Of a stretch of DNA of 38,619 nt, positions 9,871 to 19,341 are shown piece by piece. Source of the DNA: Opitutaceae bacterium (GTDB taxonomy: Bacteria; Verrucomicrobiota; Verrucomicrobiia; Opitutales; Opitutaceae); contig SYGN01000229.1 of the NCBI GenBank assembly GCA_005799525.1, positions 1-38,619 of the forward strand. The letters are read 5' to 3'. The translations under genes and the position numbers were made by a program. Every line of letters starts with the position of its first letter. The first letter of the stretch is position 1. The notes under the pieces were generated by a model. It had not been told where the DNA came from and did not search any database. It saw only the letters and a program-made list of their open reading frames with translations.

Positions 9871-11309
9871 TACTCGCGCCCTAACACCCACCGCACCGCG
9901 CGCGACAGTGGCCCCATCGGCCGCTCCGGTTGCAACGACGGCGGCAACACCCCACGCATCCGCGTATCCTCAAGCACCGCACGCACCGATTCCGGATTCG
10001 CATGCGGCACAAGCAACCGCGGCTGCCCCGCCCACACCGCCGGGTCCCCGCTCCGCTGAAACGCCACCGCCAGCTGCACCGGTGCCTCGCGGTCCCGCAT
10101 CCGCGGCAAAATAATCCGCTGCATCGTTTCACTCGATAGTCCCGCCCACCCAATGAGCAAAAACAGCCCCCACGCCGCGCAGACCACGCTCGCCACCCGC
10201 GCCCCGCTCCCGCCTCCCGCGCCCCCCTCCGCCCGCGCCTCGCGCACCAGCACCACCGCGCACCATGCATTCGCCACCGGCAACAGCACCAAAAAATCCG
10301 CGTAACGCGACGGCACCGCCCCGGCAAATTCCCCGCTCGCCCCGCGCGACCACGCCATCGCCGCCGCCATCGACACGGCCCAGCCCCCGCACAGCACGAC
10401 AAAATCTTCGCCCGCCGACGCGCGCCGTTTCCCCCGCACACGCGCCACCACGATCCACGCCAACGGCGCGTTCAAAACCAACGCCGCCCACGGTTGCCAC
10501 GCCTGCGGCCAGGCCAGCGCCCGCAAAAACGTCTCCCCCCATTGGCCCGCCGACTGCGCCTGCAACGCCGCGTGCTCCCGCACCTCCGCGCGCAGCGCCC
10601 ACGCCGCCACCAACAACCCCACGGCCGGCCAAACCTCACGCGATCTCGCCGCCGACCACCTCCTCCGCTCCACCGCGCGTAACCCCACCAGCCCAATCAA
10701 CGCCACCGGCACCAGCGCCGCCCCACCCATCGCAAGCAGGCCCGCCCCGCCCGCCGCCAGCCCCGCCCACCGCTGCCAACCCGCCACGCCTTCCACGCCC
10801 AACCACCGCAGCGCCAAAATTGAAAATCCCAGAGAAAAATAAACCTGCGACTGAAATCCCCACAGCGCATTGTGCCACGCAAGCTGGGGCAGAAACGCCA
10901 GCGCCACCCCCACCGCAATCGGTGTATTTCCCTTCGCCCCCACCCCGCTTGCGCGCAGCACCATCGCCGCGAGTCCCGCCGCCGCCAACGCCCGCAGCCC
11001 TGCGCCCACCACCAATTGCACCAGCGGGTCCCACTGCCCGTTCACACTGAACAACCCCACATCGAGCGCCTTCGTCCAGAAAATCCGATGCTCATTGTGC
11101 GTCCGAAAGAAATCCACCGCGCGCCACGTCCCGTCGCGCCACGCCGGATAGAGCCCCCGCCCCTCCACATCCCACGCATCGGCCCACGGAATGTCCGTCC
11201 CCGCCACCGCCACCAGCGCGAGTTGCGCCGCCAACACCACGAGAAAAACCACCGCCGCCAGCCATGCTCCGCCCCTCTCTCTCCGTGTCTTTGTGTCTCC
11301 GTAGTTCAT
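9870..11309 (-). CDS. Large polytopic membrane protein of the polysaccharide locus (function unknown)
   Basis: Many TM helices, THNEHRIFW motif, 479 aa. The annotated N-terminus MNYGDTKTRRER is a translated octamer array, so the true start is uncertain and probably downstream. Confidence 0.75.
   Translation of the reverse strand: MNYGDTKTRRERGGAWLAAVVFLVVLAAQLALVAVAGTDIPWADAWDVEGRGLYPAWRDGTWRAVDFFRTHNEHRIFWTKALDVGLFSVNGQWDPLVQLVVGAGLRALAAAGLAAMVLRASGVGAKGNTPIAVGVALAFLPQLAWHNALWGFQSQVYFSLGFSILALRWLGVEGVAGWQRWAGLAAGGAGLLAMGGAALVPVALIGLVGLRAVERRRWSAARSREVWPAVGLLVAAWALRAEVREHAALQAQSAGQWGETFLRALAWPQAWQPWAALVLNAPLAWIVVARVRGKRRASAGEDFVVLCGGWAVSMAAAMAWSRGASGEFAGAVPSRYADFLVLLPVANAWCAVVLVREARAEGGAGGGSGARVASVVCAAWGLFLLIGWAGLSSETMQRIILPRMRDREAPVQLAVAFQRSGDPAVWAGQPRLLVPHANPESVRAVLEDTRMRGVLPPSLQPERPMGPLSRAVRWVLGRE
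11280..11303. repeat. Imperfect octamer array TCTCCGTG TCTTTGTG TCTCCGTA
   Basis: Read directly; overlaps the nominal start of the 9870-11309 ORF. Confidence 0.65.
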
Positions 11310-11328
11310 TCGAAATTTCTGGTTTCCC

Positions 11329-11349
11329 GCTCAGCCCTCAGCTCTCAAC
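11329..11349. repeat. Imperfect heptamer array GCTCAGC CCTCAGC TCTCAAC
   Basis: Read directly; intergenic. Confidence 0.6.
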
Positions 11350-11356
11350 CCATTCT

Positions 11357-12361
11357 TCACACCGGCCTCACCTTCCGATGCCCGGTCTGCTTCACCCGCA
11401 GCAACGCGACCGCTTTCCAGATCCCAAACGCCACGCGGTATTTCAATTTCACGAGTCCCGCCCACCACGCACCGTGCGGCACAAAATGCTTCAGGTAAAC
11501 CTCACGGTTCGCGTCGAAGATCGCCCGCGACATCACGGCAAACTCCTTCGCCACGCTCACGCCCTTCAGGTGCGTGATCGCCACGCGCCCGTCATACACA
11601 ACGCGAAATCCGGCCTCGTTCACCCGGATGCACAGATCAAGATCATCCACATACATGAAAAAACGTTCGTCGAACACCGCCCCGTCCGCTGCCACCTCCG
11701 CCGCAAACAACCACCGCGCCCCCATCATAAACGCCCCGTTGATCGCCCCCACATCATACGTCTCCGCCTCGGGCAAAAACGTCAGATTGTAACCCGCCAC
11801 CCAAGCACACCCCGGCCACTTCCCCGCCAACCCACTCGCCCGGCAAAACCCGTCCCACAAGGTCGGAATACTCCGCCGGCACGCCAGATCCATCGTCCCG
11901 TCCGCCGTCACCAGTTTCGGCGAGATCAACCCGATCGCCCGATCCGCTTCCAGCCGCGCCACGCAATGCTCCAGGGCCGCCGCAGTGCACACCGTATCCG
12001 GATTTAAAAACAGTACGAACGCTCCGCGCGTCCTCGCAAAACCTAGATTGTTCGCTCGCCCAAAACCCAGATTCGTCTCCGCAGCCACATAGTCTACCCA
12101 CGGAAAATCCCGCCCCACCCTCTCGCCCACGTCGTCCCCTTCTCCGCGTCTCCCCCTCTCCCCCTCGCCCCCTCACTCCGTCTCTCCGGCTCCGCGCGCC
12201 GCCGCGCTCGCGGCCGCCGAATTATCCACCACGCACACCTCCACCGCCCCGCGCGTCCCATCCGCTCGCGCCAACTCCTGCGGAATCGAACCCAGACACG
12301 CCCCAATCTCGTCGCGCGATTGATACGCGACGATGATGATCGAGAGCAGCGGTTGACCCAT
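11357..12361 (-). pseudogene. Family 2 glycosyltransferase interrupted by an in-frame octamer array carrying a TGA stop
   Basis: N-part MGQPLLSIIIVAYQSRDEIGACLGSIPQ...VEVCVVDNSA ends at TGA 12173-12175. The same frame continues as RDFPWVDYVAAETNLGFGRANNLGFARTRGAFVLFLNPDTV. Both halves are required for a GT2 fold. Confidence 0.85.
12141..12188. repeat. 48-bp octamer array inserted in the GT2 gene: TCTCCGCG TCTCCCCC TCTCCCCC TCGCCCCC TCACTCCG TCTCTCCG
   Basis: Six 8-bp units read directly, total length divisible by 3, contains the interrupting stop. Confidence 0.85.
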
Positions 12362-12474
12362 GCCCACGATCCTTGCCCTTCCTTCCGCCTGCCTGCAACG
12401 CCCGAGAATTTTCCCCGCAGCCAACACCGATCTCGCGAATAAATTCCCGCCCAACTCAAAACCATCCGCCCAAT

Positions 12475-12501
12475 CCGCGCTCTCCGCGCCCTCCGCGTTT
12501 C
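12475..12501. repeat. Imperfect 9-mer array CCGCGCTCT CCGCGCCCT CCGCGTTTC
   Basis: Read directly; intergenic. Confidence 0.6.
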
Positions 12502-12542
12502 AACTTTCGTGTCCGTCCCCCAATTCCGAGTCCGACATTAAA

Positions 12543-12575
12543 CGTTGAGCGTTCAGCGTTGCACGTTGAGCGTTC
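12543..12575. repeat. Heptamer array CGTTGAG CGTTCAG CGTTGCA CGTTGAG CGTTC
   Basis: Read directly; intergenic between divergent GT2 genes. Confidence 0.8.
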
Positions 12576-12605
12576 CCCCCCGCGCATCCGCGCTCCCTCG
12601 CCCTC

Positions 12606-13355
12606 ATGCCCGCCACCGCCGCCGCACCTCCCCTCAGCGTCGTTCTCGTCTGCAAAAACCCCGGCCCCCGCCTCCACGCCGCCCTCGCGAGCGTCTGGGA
12701 ACAACTCCACGTCCACCCCGAGATCATCGTCATCGACGGCGCATCCACCGACGGCTCGCGCGAATGGCTCACCGCCCAACGCGCCCGCCTCGCCTCACTC
12801 ATCTCCGAGCCCGACGCCGGCCTCTATCACGCGATGAACAGGGGCGTCGCCCTCGCCACCGGCGAATGGCTGCTCTTCCTCGGGGCCGACGACCGTCTCG
12901 TCGGCGACATGGTGCTGAGCGAGTCGCTCAATTGGATGAACAAGACCGAAGCCGGCGTCGCCGTCGGCGAAATCGCCTACCATGACGGACGCATCTACAG
13001 GCTCCGCTCGGACGTGAATCCCTGCGCAAGAAATTTCGTCCACCATCAGGGCACGTTCTACCGCCGCTCGTTGTTCGCCGAAAACGACGCCTTCGACACC
13101 TCGCTCGCCGTCATGGCCGATTACGAATTTAACGTCCGCCTCTGGAAGAACCGCGTGCGCTTCAAACCCATCCCGCTCCGCATCGCCGCCTGCGGCACCG
13201 GCGGCGTAAGCGACGCCGGTCACTGGCCCGGCTACCGCGAAGAGATCACCGTACGCCACCGCTATTTCTCCTTCGGCCGTTGCCTCCTCTGGGACGCCCT
13301 CACCGTCGTCCGCTACGTCCGCAAGAAAATTGCTCGCAGCTTTCCCAGGCATTGA
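12606..13355 (+). CDS. Glycosyltransferase family 2 (WcaA/PGL-like)
   Basis: LSVVLVCKNPGPRLHAALASVWEQLHVHPEIIVIDGASTDGSREWL...ISEPDAGLYHAMNRGVALATGEWLLFLGADD. Confidence 0.93.
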   Translation: MPATAAAPPLSVVLVCKNPGPRLHAALASVWEQLHVHPEIIVIDGASTDGSREWLTAQRARLASLISEPDAGLYHAMNRGVALATGEWLLFLGADDRLVGDMVLSESLNWMNKTEAGVAVGEIAYHDGRIYRLRSDVNPCARNFVHHQGTFYRRSLFAENDAFDTSLAVMADYEFNVRLWKNRVRFKPIPLRIAACGTGGVSDAGHWPGYREEITVRHRYFSFGRCLLWDALTVVRYVRKKIARSFPRH

Positions 13356-14404
13356 CCCGACCAGCGCCCGATCCCGCCGCGCAGGTTGAAAAACTCGTCG
13401 CCAACCCGCAGCCAGCCGCCGCCGAACACCAGCCGCAGCGACAAGCTCCGCCCAAACTCCCGTCCGCTCCGCGCCGGTCGCCGCACGAAATCGAAGCCCG
13501 CGCGCCGCGCCGCGAGCTCGTCGCGCGCCGCCAACAACGCCCGCCCATACGGACCGTAAATCCTGCGCCGCAACCCCCGCGGCATCACGCCGTAGTCGAG
13601 CTGGCCCGACTGCCACCACCAGTCCCCGTGGATCGGCCGAAACCGCGCAAAGTGAAAGAGCACCAGCGGCTCGCCCTCCACCCGCAGCCCAACCTTCGCC
13701 GCGCCCGCACCGCCCGCCTCGGCCGCGATCTCCACCCCCGCCCAATTCCACGGCGCCAAATTTACCTCGCGATGTTCGAGCACCAGCAACGCTGCGCCCA
13801 GCCGCTCCGGCCACTCATCGAGGTATTTTTGATCCGCATACTTCCCCTCCTCCAGCCGGTCATAACACCACTCGAGGCAACGCCCGCGCCACTCGTCCAA
13901 ACACGCCCGCCCCACGCCGTCGTTCTGAAAACTCAGCAACCCCACGTTAAATTTTCCGTGCCGTTCATAGCGCTTCAGCCACAGCGGAAACCGATGCGCC
14001 GTCACGAGCACGCTCGCCTTCGCCGCGTCCATCGCTTCGAAAATCCGCGCCGGACTCGCGAAAAAAAACATGTCCGCATCGACATAGGTGATCCGCTCGA
14101 TCCCCGCCCGCATCCCGTGTTTCTCCAGCAACCACCGCGGCCAGCACGGCGACAGGGTGAAATAATATTCCACCCGCGTCCGGTTCGCCTTTGCCGCCGC
14201 CAGTTCCGCATCGCCCGCCTCCACCTCCGCCAACGGCACCACGCGCAACCACGTGCCGCCCACCTCCCGCAACACGTCCGCCGTAAATTCATCCAGCGCC
14301 AAAACCCACAACACAGAGTCCACATCACATTTCGCAAGCGACCGCCAAAACGCCAGCCCCTGCGCCAGAAACCCCCGGTCAAAATAGGTGCAGTAGTGAT
14401 TCAC
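13313..14404 (-). CDS. Glycosyltransferase-like protein (family 8-type nucleotide-sugar transferase fold)
   Basis: VNHYCTYFDRGFLAQGLAFWRSLAKCD...ITYVDADMFFFASP (DxD-type) ...DQKYLDEWPERLGAALLVLEH. GTG start at 14404 overlaps the upstream TGA (GTGA). Confidence 0.75.
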   Translation of the reverse strand: MNHYCTYFDRGFLAQGLAFWRSLAKCDVDSVLWVLALDEFTADVLREVGGTWLRVVPLAEVEAGDAELAAAKANRTRVEYYFTLSPCWPRWLLEKHGMRAGIERITYVDADMFFFASPARIFEAMDAAKASVLVTAHRFPLWLKRYERHGKFNVGLLSFQNDGVGRACLDEWRGRCLEWCYDRLEEGKYADQKYLDEWPERLGAALLVLEHREVNLAPWNWAGVEIAAEAGGAGAAKVGLRVEGEPLVLFHFARFRPIHGDWWWQSGQLDYGVMPRGLRRRIYGPYGRALLAARDELAARRAGFDFVRRPARSGREFGRSLSLRLVFGGGWLRVGDEFFNLRGGIGRWSGQCLGKLRAIFLRT

Positions 14405-15183
14405 GGCGCTCCGCTCGCACGGTGTCGCACAGCGAGCGGCCAGTCTTCGTCTAACGGCAGGGTTCCGTCGGAGGCCCAGAAATAGAGATTGTGCCGCGTC
14501 GGATAGACAGTTTCGAAGACCGTCACCCGCTGGAAATGGGGGGCAAGGAAGCGCTGCAAATCCGCCTTGTCGGTAAACTCGTATTCGTGGTGCACGAGGT
14601 GCTTTTGCCCGCCAGCCCCCGCCGTGATCGTGTATCCGCTCACCACTCCGCCCGGCCGGAGGCGCGCCTTGATCTCGCGCAACACCCCTTCGATTTCCGC
14701 CGAAGTAAAGTGCTCGATCGCCGCATCCCACACGATATTGTCGGGCGATCCCGTTGGCATGGCCGTCCGGATGTCGGCGAGTTCAAACCGAACGTTCGGG
14801 GCCGAATTCTTCCGCCGTGCCGTGTTGACCGCCGCGGGATCGAAATCGCACGCCACCACCTCGCGACACCGCAGACTGTAAAAATTGCGGGCATTGAACC
14901 CGTCGCCACAGGCCCGTTCCAGCATCGCGCCGCCCGGCTTCAACGCCAGTCCACCAAAGACCCCTCGTTCGACCCAGGGCGGGTTTCTCTCCCGCATCCA
15001 TTGGTGCTGGAGGTCAATGTGATGGTCAAAATGCTCCGGCACCGACGGCAGCCCCCATTGCACGGACCGCAGCCGCCGGTGGGCCGACGACGCCCACCCG
15101 GCTGCGCACCACGCCTCCCGCTGAACGAGCGATTCGAGCCAAGGTTTCACCGGTTTCAGCAGGCGTTTGAGGAGAGCTTTCAT
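14401..15183 (-). CDS. Class I SAM-dependent methyltransferase
   Basis: MLERACGDGFNARNFYSLRCREVVACDFDPAAVNTAR...DNIVWDAAIEHFTSAEIEGVLREIKARLRPGGVVSGYT. ATG at 15183. Confidence 0.85.
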   Translation of the reverse strand: MKALLKRLLKPVKPWLESLVQREAWCAAGWASSAHRRLRSVQWGLPSVPEHFDHHIDLQHQWMRERNPPWVERGVFGGLALKPGGAMLERACGDGFNARNFYSLRCREVVACDFDPAAVNTARRKNSAPNVRFELADIRTAMPTGSPDNIVWDAAIEHFTSAEIEGVLREIKARLRPGGVVSGYTITAGAGGQKHLVHHEYEFTDKADLQRFLAPHFQRVTVFETVYPTRHNLYFWASDGTLPLDEDWPLAVRHRASGAP

Positions 15184-15239
15184 GTATTCCCAATCCTCTT
15201 CGCACCGCCCTCCGCTTGTCGAGACGGAGTCCGGGGCAC

Positions 15240-16199
15240 TCAGCCCGCGCTTCGCCATAGTCGGCGCCACACGAGACCCGGCAATGCCCCCGCCATCGCC
15301 CACCACAGACTCCGCCGGCTCGCACGCGCCATCGCATCGAACAATTCGCCGCCAAACTGCTGCCCGCCTATCTCCGCAACCATCAGCGCCTGGCCGTGCT
15401 GATCCGTAATCGTCGCAAACACCCACGCCAAGAGCACCCCCCGCCGATCCGGCCGCTCGATTCCGTCGTCTAACCTGCGCAAAAATCGCAAATTTAACCA
15501 CCCTGGCGCCGGCGGCGCGAGCCGCCGATACCACTTCATCGCGTCACCTCCGAAATGGCGCGCCACGAGTTCGCGCCTCCCCCGTGGCGTGCGGCCGACC
15601 ACGATTTCCGCCAGCCAATACGGTTCACACGCCATCAGCGCCAGCACGTCGGCCGCGCCGTCCTCGCCCTCGTATGCGTCGATCAGCCCCGGCTCAAATT
15701 CCACCACACCCAATCCCTTACGCCACACCGGCGACAGACTCCGATAAAGTCGAAGATCCGTGCCTTGAGTATCACACTTCAACCAATCGATCCGCCCGAG
15801 CCCTTGCGCGCGCAATGCCGTCTCCAGGGTCGTAGCCGCGCACGCCCGGGTTTCGATCACCTCAAAAAAATCGGCAAAGGCCCACTCCGCCAGCGCCGCG
15901 GTCCGCGGCGGCAGCGTGCTCGAACACTGGGGCGAACGCGTCAGGTGCAGCGTCGCCTGCCCGTCGGCCGGGCTTTCCGGCACCGCCAACCCCGGACAAA
16001 AAATCCACCGCTTGAACTCCCGCTGCGCCGCATTCCACGGCGCCGCTTCGCGCGCGTCCGGTTCGAAGCCCACACCCACCGCATACCGCGCAATCCGCCG
16101 CCACGCCGAATGCACCCCGCCCGCCGCGCCGACATCCACCAGCACCGGCGGAAACTCCCGCAATTCGGGCTCCGCGAAGATTCGGTCGACGAGGCTCAT
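15240..16199 (-). CDS. FkbM family methyltransferase
   Basis: VLVDVGAAGGVHSAWRRIARYAVGVGFEPD...RIDWLKCDTQGTDLRLYRSL...VVEFEPGLIDAYEGED. Confidence 0.8.
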   Translation of the reverse strand: MSLVDRIFAEPELREFPPVLVDVGAAGGVHSAWRRIARYAVGVGFEPDAREAAPWNAAQREFKRWIFCPGLAVPESPADGQATLHLTRSPQCSSTLPPRTAALAEWAFADFFEVIETRACAATTLETALRAQGLGRIDWLKCDTQGTDLRLYRSLSPVWRKGLGVVEFEPGLIDAYEGEDGAADVLALMACEPYWLAEIVVGRTPRGRRELVARHFGGDAMKWYRRLAPPAPGWLNLRFLRRLDDGIERPDRRGVLLAWVFATITDQHGQALMVAEIGGQQFGGELFDAMARASRRSLWWAMAGALPGLVWRRLWRSAG

Positions 16200-16963
16200 G
16201 CCCCACCTCCGGTTCCGGTTTTCGCTCCGCCGGCCGGCCGGCGCACCCACACGACATTATCCAAATAAAAATCCGGGTTCGCCGGCAGCAGCCACGCAAG
16301 CAACCCGCCAAGGACGTTGACCGGCGCGATCAGCATCACCTGGGCGAGGGCATTCAGCGACCGGTGGCGGCTCCGCACCACCTTGTGGACATACGCCGAC
16401 GCCAGTTGCACCAGCGCGCGGCCGTCGGCGCAGGTCTTGCGCTCCGCGATCACCTCGAAGCCCGCACGTTCCAGCACGTGCCGCAACCCGAACGACGGGT
16501 AACGGCCGAAATCATACGGCTGCGAGTGCTCGTCCCACACGAAGGGCGTCGTCAGCAGCAGCACGCCGCCCGGCCGCAACACCCGCCGGATCTCCGCGAG
16601 AAATTCCGCCGGCTCAAAAATATGTTCCAGCACCTGCGAACACAGCGCTCCGTCAAAGCTCGCGTCGGCCAGCGGAAACTTGCCCGCGGAGTAGTACACG
16701 TCCGCCGCGCCGATCTCCCGCAACTCCAAGGTGTCGAGTTCGATCCCGACGTAGCGCGTGGCCCGCACAAACTCCCGGTAGGGCTTCCGGCCACAGCCCA
16801 CGTCCAGCACCTCGCCCCCCAACTGGGCAAGAAACGGCTGCATCTCCTGCCAGAGTCCGCGCCGGGCGAAAAAAAACGGATTGATGAGCAGCCCCACCCA
16901 GCCGGGCGCGAACAGCTGTCGCCACCACCACCGCCGCCCTGGGCTTTGCGCTCGGCCACTCAT
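16196..16963 (-). CDS. Class I SAM-dependent methyltransferase (Methyltransf_11-like)
   Basis: EVLDVGCGRKPYREFVRATRYVGIELD...FDGALCSQVLEHIFEPAEFLAEIRRVLRPGGVLLLTTPF. Confidence 0.92.
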   Translation of the reverse strand: MSGRAQSPGRRWWWRQLFAPGWVGLLINPFFFARRGLWQEMQPFLAQLGGEVLDVGCGRKPYREFVRATRYVGIELDTLELREIGAADVYYSAGKFPLADASFDGALCSQVLEHIFEPAEFLAEIRRVLRPGGVLLLTTPFVWDEHSQPYDFGRYPSFGLRHVLERAGFEVIAERKTCADGRALVQLASAYVHKVVRSRHRSLNALAQVMLIAPVNVLGGLLAWLLPANPDFYLDNVVWVRRPAGGAKTGTGGGA

Positions 16964-18612
16964 GGTTCGACGCGGCGGAAATGCAGCGAACGAAACTCCA
17001 GCCCGACCGGCACCGCCACTTCGTCGCGGGATTCGCTCTCCAGCCGGTAGCGGCCCGCGAATTGCGCCAGAAATTCCGTCCGGTCAAAAAACCAGCAGGG
17101 ATAGCTCGCCGCGTAGATCGAGCGCGGCACGTGCTGCACGGTCAGGCGCGTCTTTCCGTCGAGCGCAAATCCGGTGCGCTCCACGACAATCCACCGGGCG
17201 CCCGTCTCCAGCACGCTGGACAGTGTCGCGAGCGGAGACGGGAGGTAAGGCAACACGCCCGCAAGGAGCAGCACGTCCGGCGTGCCCTCATCACAGGCCT
17301 CGGTCACGGTCGTGTAAAACTCCAATTCGCCGTTCTGAAATTCCGCTCGGCCGGCCGCCGTAAACTTCGGTTGCTCGACGACCCGCCAACGCAACGCACC
17401 GACCTCCCCCAGCTGCGCCCGCACCTGAAAATAGAGGCTGCCCAGCGAGCCGCCGAAATCCAACACGGTCAGCCGGCCGTTCCCGGCGGCTTCCCGCAAC
17501 CGTGACACCCCGGGCCACCAGGGCGCGGCAGCGTGAAACGCCACTCCGTCCCGTTCATAGGTCGCGCGCCCCTCCCGCACCTGCCGGGCCGCCGCCCGCA
17601 CCCGGTGAAAAATCCGGTCCGAATCGTAACCCCGGGCGGCGGCCGCGGCCGCCGGCCAGTCGGCAAAATTGCCCACCCAGCGCACTCGAAAAAATCGCTC
17701 CACCAGCGGCGACAACACCGCCGCCGGCACCAGCCGCCGGACCACCCGGCGCCAGCGCCCCGCCCAGCTCCGCCCTGCCGGCCAGGCCGCCGTCGTCCAC
17801 AGCCGCCGACACTCCGCGTGCTCGGCCGGCACCGGCCACACCGCCGGCACCGCCGGCGCCGCCCGCAACGGCGGATTCTCCCACTCGACCGCCTCCGCCG
17901 CATTCATCGCGCCCGCATCGAATCCGATGTGCTCGACCATCGACCACGGCGGCCGCACACACAGCCCGCCATGCTGGAAATGGTGATACACCCACCGCAC
18001 CGCCCAGATATTTTTCCGGGTTTCCTCCCGCGCCATTTCCGGCAAATCCGCCCCATACGCGTCCGTTGCTGCCCCGTGCGCTTCCGTCGCCGCCATTTTC
18101 ATCACCGCCGTCTCGTCCAGCATCCCGCGCCAGCTCCGCGCCCACGCGCCCCACACCCAGCACTCCGCCCGCGCATCGCCATACGGCGCTTCCCCCACGT
18201 CCGCCGGCATCACGCGCGGATGCGTCCACCCCGTCACACTCATCACGCGCTCGTCCGTCGCATAGTGCCGCAGCGCCGCGCACATCCACGCATAGGTCCC
18301 CGGCACGCACACCAGATCGTCCTCCCACACCACAAACGCCTCATGCTTCGCTGCGACTGCGGTCACGCCCGCGAGCACATTTTTTCCCAGGCCCAAATTC
18401 TCCGGGCGCTCCGTCAGCCGCACCTCGCACCAGTCCACCGCGCGCAACATCGCCCGTACCTCCGCCACCGCTGCCGCATCCGCCGCGCCTTTCGCGCCGT
18501 CGGCAAATGCGTACAGGAGCGGCACCGCATTCTCGCGCAGGCACGCCAACACGCGCGCGAGATGCACCGGACGCGCGTAGGCTAGCAACACGACTGGGAT
18601 TGTTTCGTTCAT
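16960..18612 (-). CDS. Bifunctional protein: N-terminal glycosyltransferase-like domain fused to C-terminal TIGR04325-like methyltransferase
   Basis: N: IPVVLLAYARPVHLARVLACL...VWEDDLVCVPGTYAWMCAAL...WVWGAWARSW. C: YDSDRIFHRVRAAARQVREGRATYERDGVAF...LTVLDFGGSLGSLYFQVRAQL...YPCWFFDRTEFLAQF. Confidence 0.82.
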   Translation of the reverse strand: MNETIPVVLLAYARPVHLARVLACLRENAVPLLYAFADGAKGAADAAAVAEVRAMLRAVDWCEVRLTERPENLGLGKNVLAGVTAVAAKHEAFVVWEDDLVCVPGTYAWMCAALRHYATDERVMSVTGWTHPRVMPADVGEAPYGDARAECWVWGAWARSWRGMLDETAVMKMAATEAHGAATDAYGADLPEMAREETRKNIWAVRWVYHHFQHGGLCVRPPWSMVEHIGFDAGAMNAAEAVEWENPPLRAAPAVPAVWPVPAEHAECRRLWTTAAWPAGRSWAGRWRRVVRRLVPAAVLSPLVERFFRVRWVGNFADWPAAAAAARGYDSDRIFHRVRAAARQVREGRATYERDGVAFHAAAPWWPGVSRLREAAGNGRLTVLDFGGSLGSLYFQVRAQLGEVGALRWRVVEQPKFTAAGRAEFQNGELEFYTTVTEACDEGTPDVLLLAGVLPYLPSPLATLSSVLETGARWIVVERTGFALDGKTRLTVQHVPRSIYAASYPCWFFDRTEFLAQFAGRYRLESESRDEVAVPVGLEFRSLHFRRVEP

Positions 18613-18624
18613 CCGTCAGTACGG

Positions 18625-19341
18625 TCACCGCCGTGCATAGAGCAAATCGCGGTGCGTGCCGACATCAGTCAGCACCTCCACCATCCGATAACGCGGTTCC
18701 AGCACCGCCGCGATTCCCGCCTCGGCCCGCGCTTCCACGCAAATAAACCGCGGCGCATGCCGCGCAAAATCCAGCCCACGCAACACCGCCTCCTCCGCCC
18801 CTTCCACGTCGAGGCTCAGTAAATCAATTTCCCCGACGATCCCCGCTTCGTCGATCAGTGCCGACAACGTCCGCGCCGCCACGCGGATCGTGCGCGTCTC
18901 CGCCAGACCCTGCACAGCCCGGCCCGCCGCGACATGATCCGCCGTCGCCGCCCCGTCGCCCAACGCTCCCGCCACCGTCGACATCAAACCCGCCACGTGC
19001 AGTTCCACCGTCGCGCCAGCTACGTCTTGGGCCACGAGCGCCGACTCCGCGACGACGGAAGCGCGGCGGTTTTTCCGGCACTCCGCCGCCAACTCCGGCA
19101 CCGGCTCGACCAGCAGCCCCGTCCAGCCGCGAATCTTTTCAAAATAGTAGGTGTTGCTCTGCCGCACCCCGTCATTCGCTCCCGCCTCGATAAACACGCC
19201 ACCGTCGCGGTCGAGGTGCCGCTCCAATTTCCGGTCGATATCGTGGAGCGCCGGCCGCGAGTAGCGCTCCACGCCCAACGCCTCGCCCGCTCCCCGCCGC
19301 AGGCGCTTAAGCGATTGGCGTAGGCTGGAAGAAAAGTTCAT
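18625..19341 (-). CDS. FkbM family methyltransferase
   Basis: GGVFIEAGANDGVRQSNTYYFEKIRGWTGLLVEPVPELAAECRKNR...DLLSLDVEGAEEAVLRGLDF. ATG at 19341 overlaps the upstream TGA. Confidence 0.88.
   Translation of the reverse strand: MNFSSSLRQSLKRLRRGAGEALGVERYSRPALHDIDRKLERHLDRDGGVFIEAGANDGVRQSNTYYFEKIRGWTGLLVEPVPELAAECRKNRRASVVAESALVAQDVAGATVELHVAGLMSTVAGALGDGAATADHVAAGRAVQGLAETRTIRVAARTLSALIDEAGIVGEIDLLSLDVEGAEEAVLRGLDFARHAPRFICVEARAEAGIAAVLEPRYRMVEVLTDVGTHRDLLYARR

Noticed and set aside
12543-12575. Heptamer array considered as a CRISPR or iteron array
   Set aside because: Units are far too short and contiguous for CRISPR (no spacers) and there is no replication initiator gene nearby.
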